From Bacillota bacterium (GTDB lineage: Bacteria; Bacillota; Clostridia; Acetivibrionales; DSM-1351), in the NCBI GenBank assembly GCA_023415305.1, contig JAEZKZ010000102.1, positions 62,001-126,000 on the forward strand: DNA of 64,000 nucleotides. The letters are read 5' to 3'. The notes beneath the pieces were generated by a model, which was given only the letters and a program-made list of their open reading frames with translations, did no database searches and was not told the origin of the DNA. Each line of letters starts with the position of its first letter. Position 1 is the stretch's first letter. Positions 22,671-32,700 of the stretch are shown piece by piece. A program made the position numbers and the translations under genes.

Positions 22671-25186
22671 TGATGAAGAATTATTCTACATTAACGGTAC
22701 GATATCTGAGAACGCATCTGGGTAGAACCATACTAACTCTCGTCGGAATCATTGTGGCCATAGCAATGTTCACAGCTATAGGCAGTATTTATTATAGCGG
22801 TATTAACGATGAGATAGAGCGCGCCAAAGAAAATGGAGACTATGAAATTCTATTTTATAATGCAGACAGAGAGCAGGTTAAGGTTCTTACTGCCAATGCG
22901 GAGATAAAGAATGGTGGTATGGTAAAGGAGGAGGGAACATTTACAATTGAGACCAATCTGCTTACCGAGTCCTTAAAGAAAGTCAATATTAAAGCGTATG
23001 ACCGAAGTGCCTTCAGTGAGATTTTCAGAGTAAAGCTTCTTGAAGGAAGATTCCCCGAAAATAGCTCTGAGATAATAGTTGATAAAAAGTTTTATGCGAT
23101 ACTGAAGGATAAACATATAAACTCTGTTATGGACGGAAGTATCAAAACAAAGCAGGGGCAGAGTTCAAAAATCCAGTATAAGGTAGTAGGTGCGTATGAA
23201 AGCAAAGAAATTACTAATACTGCCTTAAGTTTTCTGGATATAAAGACCTCAGATAATTCTAAGAATTATTCTTACTTTGTCAACCTTAAACAAAAGTCAG
23301 GTAAACCGGATCTGGCTATAAAAATTGCAAAAGCGAACAATGTCAAAGTTGATGCCAATACAAAGCTTTTATACCTGATAGGTGACGGTCCCGATAAGGA
23401 AAAGAATAATCAAATGGAATTAATCTTCGGGATTATAGCCGGGTTTGTTGTAATATCAACGACGGTTGTCATTTATAATGCCTTTAATATTTCGGTAATG
23501 GAAAGAATCAAGCATTATGGAATACTCAGGAGCATAGGAGCAACAAAATCTCAGATAAGAAAGCTGGTGTTCAGGGAAGCTTCTATAATGAGCGCTATTG
23601 CTTTACCCATAGGAATATTGGCTGGATTTGCCGGAATAATGATTACCTTCAACTTGATTATGGATGGTTTTCTGGGTGCTTTTAAAATCGGTTTCTATCC
23701 TCAGGTTATAGCTGTAGCCGCTGTATTGGGCCTTGTTACGGTATTTTTGTCGGCCTTCTTTCCTGCAAGGACAGCTTCAAAGGTTTCTCCCATAGATGCC
23801 ATAAGAGGAACAGTGGTTGTGAAGGGAGATAAGATTAAGAAACGCAGAGGCCTACTAGCAAAAATGGTCTTTAAATTTGAAGGGCAGGTTGCCTATAAAA
23901 ATATTAAGAGAAGCAGAAAGAGATTTTATATAACCTGCTTGTCGCTGATGATATCTCTTATTATGTTTGTATTCTTCTCGAACTTTATTGATATTATTTT
24001 TGAAAGCAATAAAATAGCAAGCGGAATGTTAAAGGTCGAGGCAGCCTTTTTTACAGAACAAAAGCCTGGAAGATCATACCTTGATGAAGCACTTTCACAA
24101 CAGTTAAGCAAAACCGAAGGTGTAAAGGAAGTTTTTAACGTGAACTATAACGAAGTCCCTATTTTACTTGACAAAGAAAAACTTAACGAGAAATTTATTC
24201 CTTCGCTGAAACTTAAAAAAACTGAAGAGTATGAGGGGAAATATATCGTAAATGGTACTCAGTTATTTGGTTATGATAAAAAGTCCCTAGACCTCTTCAA
24301 TAAGGAAAATAAGTCCAAAATCAATTACGATGACCTGAACGATGAAAATGGAGTTATTATAGTTAATAAGGCTGGTGGGTTCGATGAAAACAATAAGCGC
24401 TTTTATGATGGCTTTACCAACTACAAGGTGGGAGATGTAATTACCATTCCAATAATGAATCAGAAATTCATCGATAATCCTAATAACCAACAATTAAAGG
24501 AGATTGCCCGCAAGGGAGAAACCATGACCTTAAAGGTAATAAAAGTAGTAGATTATGAAGCTATCGCCGGTTCTGTAGTTAATGATTGCTTTGGTATGAT
24601 TATGTCTTCTGAGAATTACGTCAAACTAACCGGTGTTAAGGGGCTGTCAGTAATAGCGGCAAACTTCACGTCCCCGGAGGTTGCAGATAGGCAATTCGAA
24701 AAACTTAACTCTCTTGCAGATGAGAATAAAGCTGTTTACCTGGATATGCAGAAAGAGAAGAAAAAGGTTGATGATCTTATCGGACAGATGAAGATACTTG
24801 TATATGGTTTTATCGGTTTGGTCATTGTTATTTCTATTGTAAATATAATAAACACTGTTACAATAAATCTTTTGGTCAAGAAAAGAGAATATGCAACCTT
24901 TAAAGCAATAGGAATGACTAAGGGACAGTTTCAGAAGCTTGTACTTCTTGAGGGAGCCTTGTTTGGAATAATTGCATGTATAATTGGCCTTCCTATTGCT
25001 TTCGTACTCACATACTTTGGTATAGTAAACAATAATCCTATAGGTGAAATAGGTTATAGGACTGCAGTATGGCCCTATATATACGGAGGAATTGGGATGA
25101 TAGTAATAACACTGCTTGCAGCAGTAATACCGCTGCGGAAGTTGAATGAGATGAATATAGTCGAAGCATTGAGAATTGAGGAATAG
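22670..25186 (+). CDS. ABC transporter permease with two FtsX domains
   Basis: An 838-residue permease with an N-terminal helix at ~20-42, an extracellular domain, three helices around 255-370 (first FtsX domain), a short cytoplasmic link, another helix at ~425, a second large extracellular domain, and three C-terminal helices (second FtsX domain, ending MNIVEALRIEE). It shares the mechanotransmission-type layout of the MacB and BceB groups. ATGATG at 22670 offers two adjacent starts after GGAGGT. The two-component genes 230 bases downstream probably regulate it. Confidence 0.88.
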   Translation: MMKNYSTLTVRYLRTHLGRTILTLVGIIVAIAMFTAIGSIYYSGINDEIERAKENGDYEILFYNADREQVKVLTANAEIKNGGMVKEEGTFTIETNLLTESLKKVNIKAYDRSAFSEIFRVKLLEGRFPENSSEIIVDKKFYAILKDKHINSVMDGSIKTKQGQSSKIQYKVVGAYESKEITNTALSFLDIKTSDNSKNYSYFVNLKQKSGKPDLAIKIAKANNVKVDANTKLLYLIGDGPDKEKNNQMELIFGIIAGFVVISTTVVIYNAFNISVMERIKHYGILRSIGATKSQIRKLVFREASIMSAIALPIGILAGFAGIMITFNLIMDGFLGAFKIGFYPQVIAVAAVLGLVTVFLSAFFPARTASKVSPIDAIRGTVVVKGDKIKKRRGLLAKMVFKFEGQVAYKNIKRSRKRFYITCLSLMISLIMFVFFSNFIDIIFESNKIASGMLKVEAAFFTEQKPGRSYLDEALSQQLSKTEGVKEVFNVNYNEVPILLDKEKLNEKFIPSLKLKKTEEYEGKYIVNGTQLFGYDKKSLDLFNKENKSKINYDDLNDENGVIIVNKAGGFDENNKRFYDGFTNYKVGDVITIPIMNQKFIDNPNNQQLKEIARKGETMTLKVIKVVDYEAIAGSVVNDCFGMIMSSENYVKLTGVKGLSVIAANFTSPEVADRQFEKLNSLADENKAVYLDMQKEKKKVDDLIGQMKILVYGFIGLVIVISIVNIINTVTINLLVKKREYATFKAIGMTKGQFQKLVLLEGALFGIIACIIGLPIAFVLTYFGIVNNNPIGEIGYRTAVWPYIYGGIGMIVITLLAAVIPLRKLNEMNIVEALRIEE

Positions 25187-25205
25187 GTGAGTTTTTTATT
25201 GCAGG

Positions 25206-25232
25206 GGGCTGTTTGTGAAACAGCCCTTATTT
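25206..25232 (+). terminator. Terminator after the FtsX-type permease
   Basis: GGGCTGTTT (25206-25214) and AAACAGCCC (25218-25226) form a perfect 9-bp stem with a 3-base loop, followed by TTATTTT. Confidence 0.9.
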
Positions 25233-25416
25233 TCTATTATTTAAGTTGTCATATTATTTGCTCAAAGTAATTAATTTATTGTTAAATCTGATAAAATAAG
25301 ACTAATAATATAAATAACAATATAAAACGCCGGTATTAGAGTACCTGATACTTATTCAGCAGGTATACAGCAGGTATATACAGATACTAGGATAAAAACT
25401 GGAGGTCCACAGAAAA

Positions 25417-26100
25417 ATGAATATTTTACTTGTTGAAGATGATGCGCCTCTGTCTATGGGAATAGAATACGCCCTGAAGAAAAACGGTTTTACAATGAAG
25501 GTGGCGAAAACAATACAGGAAGCCCACAGGCTTTTTAATTCGGATATTGATCTGATCTTACTGGATGTAACTCTTCCTGACGGTAATGGTTATGATTTCT
25601 GCAAGGAGATAAGAACTGGCAGTGATGTACCCATTATTTTTATGACTGCCCTTGATGATGAAGCAAATGTAGTTTTTGGCCTTGATATAGGAGGCGATGA
25701 TTACATAGCAAAACCTGTAAGAATAAGTGAACTTATTTCCAGAATCAATGCTCTTATGAGACGTCAGAAAAAGAGTACAGGAGAGGGGATAGGCTGTATT
25801 GTCAGCGGAAATGTTGCTGTTGAACCTTTAAGATGCAAGGTCACCGTTGGGGGAGAAGAGGTCGGTCTGACAGCAGCAGAATATAAGCTTCTGCTGCTGT
25901 TACTGGAAAACAAGGGACAAGTATTGAGTAGAAATATAATAATCGAAAAGCTTTGGGATATTGACGGTAACTATGTGGACTATAATACTCTGAATGTGTA
26001 TGTTAAAAGGCTTAGAGAAAAAATCGAAGCAGGCGGTGAAAAGCACATTGAAACTATCAGGGGAATGGGCTATGTTTGGAAGGAAGATGCTATAAAATAG
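25417..26100 (+). CDS. Two-component response regulator, OmpR/PhoB family
   Basis: A 227-residue regulator with a receiver domain (EDD at 8-10, phosphorylated Asp in LILLDVTLPDGNGYD, Lys in YIAKPVR) and a winged-helix output domain (TAAEYKLLLLLLENKGQVLSR...TLNVYVKRLREKIE...GMGYVWK). GGAGGTCC precedes ATG 25417. It is paired with the kinase gene 20 bases downstream and follows the FtsX-type ABC transporter. Confidence 0.93.
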   Translation: MNILLVEDDAPLSMGIEYALKKNGFTMKVAKTIQEAHRLFNSDIDLILLDVTLPDGNGYDFCKEIRTGSDVPIIFMTALDDEANVVFGLDIGGDDYIAKPVRISELISRINALMRRQKKSTGEGIGCIVSGNVAVEPLRCKVTVGGEEVGLTAAEYKLLLLLLENKGQVLSRNIIIEKLWDIDGNYVDYNTLNVYVKRLREKIEAGGEKHIETIRGMGYVWKEDAIK

Positions 26101-26120
26101 ATGTTTGGCGGAGGAAGTAA

Positions 26121-27362
26121 ATGAAAATTCTGAAAAATACCGAGGTTAAATTGTCGTTGGGCATTCTTGCAGTACTTCTTTTGGTATTCGGAGCCGTGTG
26201 CATGTATATGGTACATAGCTATACCAGGACACTTAACAAGATTCATATACAACAAAACATTGCAGTGATAGGAGCTGTAGCTAGAGAGTACCCTGAAGCA
26301 GAAACAGAAATAGTAAGGAACTTCACAGGTGACTTTCAGAAGGATTATGAATTTGGAAAAAGTCTTGCAAGTAAATATAATTATGATGAAAATTTAAGTA
26401 TATATAAGAATAATTCTGTTACCAGAGACTTATGGCTTACTAATATCCGCTTTCAGTTATTGATAGGCTCCTTTGCATTGGTATTGATTATTTTTTTCAT
26501 TCTAAGCCTGAACAGAATTTATTCCCGTATCCGAAAAATAAGCGAGGGAGCTGAAGCAGTTGTTGAGGGTAATTTTCAGCCTTTAGAAGGTGGACGTGAA
26601 GAGGGAGATATGGGTTTTTTGATCAGTCAGTTCAACCTAATGACCCAAAGACTCAGTGAGAACGTCCAGGCACTCAAAGATGAAAAGCTGTTTCTTAAAA
26701 GGCTCATTACAGACATTTCTCATCAGCTAAAGACTCCGCTGGCTTCTCTTATAATGTTCAATGACATTTTAAGAAATGATTTAACCATATCAGAACAGGA
26801 AAGAACGACATTTATCACTGAAAGCAAAAATCAGCTGGACAGAATAGACTGGTTGATAAAAAACCTCCTGAAGATGGCCAGGCTGGAAGCCGGGGTAGTT
26901 GAATTTAAAAAAGAGAAAGCACCGATTCATAAGTCTCTAGAAAAAAGTTTAGCAGGGTTAAAATACTTTGCTGATGAAAAAAATATAATTATCTCTGTTG
27001 CAGGTGACCGGAATATATGTGTAAATCATGATGTGAGCTGGACGATAGAAGCTTTTTCAAACATAATAAAAAACTGCATAGAACACAGTTCCAGCGGAGG
27101 GAATATAGAAATCAACTGGGAGGAGAACAGTGTATTTCTGGAGGTTGTTATAAGTGATAGAGGAATGGGTATTCCCATGGAGGAACTGCCAAGAATATTC
27201 GATAGGTTTTATAAGGGGCCTAAAAGCTGTAACCCGACTAATATCGGTATTGGACTATATATAACAAAAAATATTATAGAAGGTCAGGGAGGAGCAGTTT
27301 ATGCTTCCAGTGAACCCGGAAAGGGAACAAAGTTTATTATAAGGTTTATGAAAATAGATTAA
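26121..27362 (+). CDS. Sensor histidine kinase
   Basis: A 413-residue membrane kinase. Helix 1 lies at ~12-32, a short extracytoplasmic loop of ~80 residues follows, then helix 2 at ~112-134, HAMP, a HisKA domain with the phospho-accepting His in DISHQLKTPLASL, and an ATPase domain (N box NIIKNCIEHSSSGG, G boxes DRGMGIP and NIGIGLYITKNI). The loop is longer than in BceS-type intramembrane sensors, so direct flux sensing by the transporter is less certain. Confidence 0.92.
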   Translation: MKILKNTEVKLSLGILAVLLLVFGAVCMYMVHSYTRTLNKIHIQQNIAVIGAVAREYPEAETEIVRNFTGDFQKDYEFGKSLASKYNYDENLSIYKNNSVTRDLWLTNIRFQLLIGSFALVLIIFFILSLNRIYSRIRKISEGAEAVVEGNFQPLEGGREEGDMGFLISQFNLMTQRLSENVQALKDEKLFLKRLITDISHQLKTPLASLIMFNDILRNDLTISEQERTTFITESKNQLDRIDWLIKNLLKMARLEAGVVEFKKEKAPIHKSLEKSLAGLKYFADEKNIIISVAGDRNICVNHDVSWTIEAFSNIIKNCIEHSSSGGNIEINWEENSVFLEVVISDRGMGIPMEELPRIFDRFYKGPKSCNPTNIGIGLYITKNIIEGQGGAVYASSEPGKGTKFIIRFMKID

Positions 27363-27506
27363 ATTCATTAATTTGTAAATTATATTTGTAAAGTTGATTT
27401 ATTATAGTAAAATAATAGTATAAAATAAACGCGTGACCACAGCTGCAATTTCTATATTTGTGTTTTATCAGGTTGTTGCGCGGAATGAATTTAAGGAGGA
27501 AAATGT

Positions 27507-28409
27507 ATGACAAATTATGATGTATATCTTTATGGTATGACCTTGGTTTCAACTATGCATTTATTGACAAAGGAATTTCCCAAGGAGGATTCTTATTCTG
27601 AAATAAAGGAGAGTTATATTCTCCCAGGTGGAGAAACCGGCAACTGTGCAGTCGTCCTTGCTTCCTTGGGCTGCAAGGTTAAGGCGGATGGCAATTTTCA
27701 AGGAAAAAAAACCATGCCTGTATTAGACAAGTATCTTGTAGAAAAATTTGGGGTTGATATGTCAAGAATATATAATGACCCTGATTTCGACGGTGTACAG
27801 GATATGGTCCTAATTGGAGGAAACACCCGAAACTGTTTTGGAACCTTCGGGGCATATTTTAATGACAGAGTAAAAAGATGGAATTCCCCAGTAAAAGAGG
27901 ATATAGCCGATTCCACTGTTGTGGGGCTTGACCCGTTTTTCATGGAACAATCCGAAATAGTGGCCAAGTATTGCAGAGAATTGGGTAAAAAGTACGTTAC
28001 AATAGATTGTAAGCCGGACACTATTATTCATAAATATTCTGAGGTTAATATTATATCAAATGAATTTATACAGGACAATTATCCTGATACCGATGTAAAT
28101 GAGCTCTTTAAAACCTATACCGACAATACCGAAGGGCTTGTTATATTTACATTTGGTTCAAGGGAAATAATGTATGGGAGGAAAAATCAGCCAGTACATA
28201 GTTTTAAGCCATTTAAGGTACAGGTTCAAAGCACACTGGGGGCTGGAGATTCCTTTAAGGCCGGTACAGTTTACGCAGTTTTCAGACAGATGCATGATAA
28301 AGAGCTGGTTGAGTTTGCTGCAGCAACTGCAGCAACAGTGTGCAGCAGATTTCCCTTGGCATTAAATCCACCTAATTTGGAAATAATAGAGCAATTAATT
28401 AAAAAATAG
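27507..28409 (+). CDS. PfkB-family carbohydrate kinase
   Basis: A 300-residue ribokinase-fold kinase. The N-terminal glycine pair region PGGETGNCAVVLASLGCKV and the ATP/catalytic motif TLGAGDSFKAG with its catalytic Asp are clear. It phosphorylates a sugar or nucleoside that cannot be named from sequence. AAGGAGG lies upstream of ATG 27507. No sugar transporter adjoins it. Confidence 0.88.
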   Translation: MTNYDVYLYGMTLVSTMHLLTKEFPKEDSYSEIKESYILPGGETGNCAVVLASLGCKVKADGNFQGKKTMPVLDKYLVEKFGVDMSRIYNDPDFDGVQDMVLIGGNTRNCFGTFGAYFNDRVKRWNSPVKEDIADSTVVGLDPFFMEQSEIVAKYCRELGKKYVTIDCKPDTIIHKYSEVNIISNEFIQDNYPDTDVNELFKTYTDNTEGLVIFTFGSREIMYGRKNQPVHSFKPFKVQVQSTLGAGDSFKAGTVYAVFRQMHDKELVEFAAATAATVCSRFPLALNPPNLEIIEQLIKK

Positions 28410-28443
28410 TTGTTTTAAAACTAGTCCTTTCAGTATATAATGT

Positions 28444-28464
28444 AAATGCGAATGATTCCCATTT
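28444..28464. promoter_or_regulatory. Zur-like operator ahead of the zinc-binding lipoprotein gene
   Basis: A 21-bp palindrome with the layout AAAT-N3-AAT-N-ATT-N3-ATTT, the pattern of Gram-positive Zur boxes. Its 10-bp arms differ at a single position. It lies about 140-200 bp upstream of a zinc-type substrate-binding protein. Fur-family relatives share similar boxes, so the exact regulator is inferred from the downstream gene. Confidence 0.7.
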
Positions 28465-28644
28465 GGCAAAATGATGGAATACTTTTATGATAAAATAGCT
28501 CCCACCGAGGATAAGAGATTCATAAAGGATAGATTATTTCACCATGATTAATACGGGATCGACTATCAACTACAGGGGAGTACTTGAAAGGAGGAATTTC
28601 TGATTATTAAGAGGAATGCTAAAAGAGAACAAAAAATTAAACTT

Positions 28645-29580
28645 ATGGCAAGTTCAAAAAGTGATTTGAGGAAAAGGATAATATCATTGGTCTTGGTATC
28701 CAGCCTTTTATTCGGTATTATGGCATTTACCGGTTGTTCGACAACTGATAAAAAGGAGAAGGGGGACAGCACCTTCACCATAGTTACCTCATTTTATCCC
28801 ATGTATGTATTTACCAAGAATATCATTGGTGACATACCGGGCGTCGAACTTATCAACATGACCGAGCCCCAGACAGGCTGCCTTCACGACTACCAGCTGA
28901 TTCCGGCAGATCTGAAGACTCTGGAAAAGGCAGATGCATTTGTTATTAACGGTGCGGGGATGGAAGCCTTTATGGATAAGGTAATTAAGCAGCGCCCTGA
29001 CATGGATGTTATCGAGGCTGCCAAGGGTATTGAGCTGTTAAAGGATGAAAACGGTGAAGATAATCCTCATGTCTGGGTAGGTATCTCAGGTGCGATAACT
29101 GAAGTGAACAACATTGCTGAGGGACTGGCAGCCTCAGATTCAAAGAATGCTGCTGCCTACAGGGAAAATGCCGGGAAATATGTCAAGGAGCTTGAACAGC
29201 AGAGAGATAAGATGCATCAGCAGCTGGACAGTTTCAAAAACAAGGATATAGTGACTTTCCATGAAGCTTTCCCCTATTTTGCGAAAGAATTCGGTCTAAA
29301 CATTGTAGCAGTGGTCGAAAGAGAGCCTGGAACAGAGCCCAGTGCAGGTGAACTGGCCGAATTGATAGACAAGATAAAGCAGACAGAGGTTAAAGCACTT
29401 TTTGCTGAACCCCAATATTCCCAAAAAGCTGCCGAATCAATTGCAAAAGAAACCGGGGCCAAGGTATATCTGCTGGATCCTGTTGTTACCGGTGAAAAGA
29501 CCGCACCTGCCGACAGCTATATAAAGACAATGGAACAAAATCTTAAGGTGTTGGTGGAGGCTTTCCAACAGAATGGATAG
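28645..29580 (+). CDS. Zinc/manganese ABC transporter substrate-binding lipoprotein (ZnuA-like)
   Basis: An extracytoplasmic metal-binding lipoprotein of cluster A-I, 311 residues from ATG 28645. The signal peptide ends at the lipobox FTGC. Metal ligands fit the family: His in TGCLHDYQL, His in DNPHVWVG, His in TFHEAFPYF and the acidic residue near FAEPQYS. No permease or ATPase gene adjoins it. The start is uncertain: the only strong ribosome site, AGGAGG (28589-28594), is 5 bases ahead of an in-frame CTG at 28600, which would add 15 basic residues. A Zur-like box lies upstream. Confidence 0.9.
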   Translation: MASSKSDLRKRIISLVLVSSLLFGIMAFTGCSTTDKKEKGDSTFTIVTSFYPMYVFTKNIIGDIPGVELINMTEPQTGCLHDYQLIPADLKTLEKADAFVINGAGMEAFMDKVIKQRPDMDVIEAAKGIELLKDENGEDNPHVWVGISGAITEVNNIAEGLAASDSKNAAAYRENAGKYVKELEQQRDKMHQQLDSFKNKDIVTFHEAFPYFAKEFGLNIVAVVEREPGTEPSAGELAELIDKIKQTEVKALFAEPQYSQKAAESIAKETGAKVYLLDPVVTGEKTAPADSYIKTMEQNLKVLVEAFQQNG

Positions 29581-29657
29581 AAGATTAATTATATAAGGTT
29601 TATCAGAAGGTTACTATATGAAGAAAAGCTTTTATCCTGCATTAAATACTCAGCACG

Positions 29658-29703
29658 AAAAAACATCCTGTCCGGGCCATTCCCGGCAGGATGTTTTTGT
29701 TTT
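29658..29703. terminator. Strong bidirectional terminator
   Basis: AAAAAACATCCTGTCCGGG (29658-29676) pairs with CCCGGCAGGATGTTTTT (29682-29698), with one bulged T and a 5-base loop, then more T. It separates the zinc lipoprotein gene from convergent nifJ. Confidence 0.92.
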
Positions 29704-29765
29704 TGTTAATCACTTATACAATACTTTTTACCTAGTTAATTACTTTTATATACCTAACCAATTGC

Positions 29766-32700
29766 TTACCCTTCAGACATTTTCTTCAGCTTTGAGTACC
29801 TTTCCTTGGCATGTTCTTCAGCCATACTGAACAGTTCCTCAGCTTCTGCAGGGAACTCCTTCACAAGTGAAGAGAATCTTACCTGATTCATCAGGAAGTC
29901 TCTGAACCCGGAATTAGGTTCTTTAGAGTCAAGAATGAATGGATTCTTGCCCTGTTGCTTCAAATCAGGGTTGTATCTGAACAGATGCCAGTAACCGGCC
30001 GATACCGCATTGGCTGAGTTGGCGATACTTCTTCCCATACCGTCCTTGATACCATGGCTGATACAAGGTGCATAAGCAATGATTATAGAAGGACCGTTAT
30101 AGGCCTCAGCTTCAGCTATAGCCTTCAGTAGTTGATTTCTGTCGGCGCCGATTCCGACCTGGGCTACATAAACATTTCCATAGGTCATCATTTGCCCGGC
30201 CAAATCCTTCTTGGCAGCCTTCTTACCTGAGGAAGCGAATTTTGCTATTGCTGAAGTAGGGGTTGCTTTCGAAGCCTGGCCACCGGTATTTGAGTATATT
30301 TCTGTATCAAACACCAGAACGTTTACATCATCACCTGAGGCCAGCACATGGTCAAGACCTCCATAACCGATATCATATGCCCAGCCATCTCCGCCGACAA
30401 TCCAGATTGACCTCTTAACCAGGTAATCCTTTTTCTCAAGCAGTTCTGCTATAAGCTGGGTTTGCTGCTGGTCTTTAGGTGAATAAGCTTTCACTGCCTC
30501 CAGAAGATCTTCGCTTGCACCTTTTGAGGCTTCTCCGTCTTCAGTGCTGGCTACCCAGGCTCCAAGCTTGGCTTTCAGATTGTCATCAATATCCATATCT
30601 GAAAGCTGAAGTGCAATATCCCTGATACGCTCTCTCATCTGCTTTACCCCAAGGTAGAAGCCATAGCCGAATTCTGCGTTATCCTCGAATAATGAGTTTG
30701 CCCAGGCGGGACCTTTTCCTTCATTATTTACGGTATAGGCACTGGCTGGATATGAGGCACCCCAGATAGAGGAACAACCGGTAGCATTTGCAATCATCAT
30801 TCTATCACCGAAAAGCTGTGTGACAAGCTTAATATAAGGTGTTTCGCCACAGCCTGCGCAGGCGCCGGAAAACTCGTATAAAGGCTTCCGGAACTGGCTA
30901 TCCTTAATTGTCTTGTTTCCAAAGTTACCGCCTTTGTAGGAGACCTTGGTAGTAGAAAACTCATAATTGGGAATTTCATGTTCAGTCTGAGTGCTCAGTT
31001 TCTTCATAACCAGTGCTTTTTCCTTGGCAGGACAGACATCAGCACAATTGCCGCAGCCTGTACAATCCATAGGACTGATCTGAATTCTGAACTGGTATTG
31101 TTCCATGCCCTTTCCAACTGCCTTTCTTGTCACAAAGGTGTCAGGTGCGGAATTCATTTCCTCGTCGGTAGCCAGTACCGGCCGAATTACTGCATGAGGA
31201 CAAACCAGTGAGCAAATATTACACTGAATACAGTTTTCAGGAATCCATTCGGGAACATTAACAGCTATACCACGCTTTTCATAAGCTGACGTACCGTTAG
31301 GTATGGTACCGTCCTCCAATTCCACAAAGGTACTTACAGGCAAATCCTCACCCCTCATGGCATTCGACGGACGGAGAATATTCTTTATGAAATCGGGTTC
31401 GACAATGTCTGTATTTGATGTGTCCTGAGCATCCTTCCAGGATTCGGGAACATTTACTTTTACTACTGAATCAATACCTTTATCAATAGCTTCCTGATTG
31501 ATTCTTACAACGTTTTCACCTTTTTTACCATAGGACTTGACTACTCCCTCTTTGAGATAGCGTACCGCTTCATCAATGGGAATTATATTAGCCAGCTTGA
31601 AGAATGCGGCTTGCATTATCATATTAATCCTGTTTCCAAGACCTATATTCTCTGCAATTGAATAAGCATTAACGGTATAGAATTGTACATTGTTCCGGGC
31701 AATCTGACGCTTTAATTCAGCCGGAAGATGGTCTTCAAGTTCTTTTTCGTTCCACAGGCAGTTTAATACGAAAGTTCCGCCTTTCTTTATACCCTTAAGC
31801 AGATCATACTGGTTTACATAGGACTGATTGTGACAGGCGATATAATCAGCTTCATGAACAAGGTATGATGATTTTATCGGCTCATCACCGAAGCGCAAGT
31901 GAGACATAGTGACTCCGCCGGATTTTTTTGAATCATAGGCAAAGTAAGCTTGAACATATTTGTCGGTATGATCGCCGATAATTTTGATAGCCTGCTTGTT
32001 GGCTCCTACGGTACCATCGGAACCAAGTCCCCAGAATAAACATTTGATGGTTGATTTTGGTGCAGCATTAATATGCTCATCAATATTAAGGGAAGTATGG
32101 GTAACATCATCTACTATACCGATTGTAAACCCGTCCTTCGGGCTTGGCTGCTTGAGATTGTCATATACGGCCTTAATATGTGCCGGTGTTGTATCCTTGG
32201 ATGCCAGACCAAAACGACCTCCGACTATTAATGGAGCATTCTCCAGTCCATAATAGGCTGCCTTTACGTCGAGATACAGTGGTTCTCCTATTGCACCGGG
32301 TTCCTTTGTTCTATCAAGAACTGCAACTTTTTTTACTGTCTTTGGAATTACATTTAACAGGTGCTTGGCTGAGAAGGGTCTGAATAAATGAACCTTAACG
32401 ACACCGTATTTTTCACCGTTTGCGTTAAGATAGTCAATGGTTTCTTCAATTACATCAGTAATTGATCCCATCGCTATTATTATATTTTCCGCATCAGGAG
32501 CACCATAATAATCAAAGAGACCGTGCTTTCTGCCGGTAAGCTCTCCAACCTTATTCATATAATCTTCAACTATACTCACAATATTGTCATAGTAGGGATT
32601 TGCTGCTTCACGATTCTGGAAATAAACATCCGGATTCTGAGCAGTTCCTCTTGTTACCGGATGATTCGGTGATAGAGACCTGTCCCTGAATTCCTTGACT

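Noticed and set aside
29618..29830. 70-codon plus-strand frame after the zinc lipoprotein gene
   Set aside because: It runs through a strong terminator and into the 3' end of nifJ, lacks a ribosome site, and has no family-like sequence.
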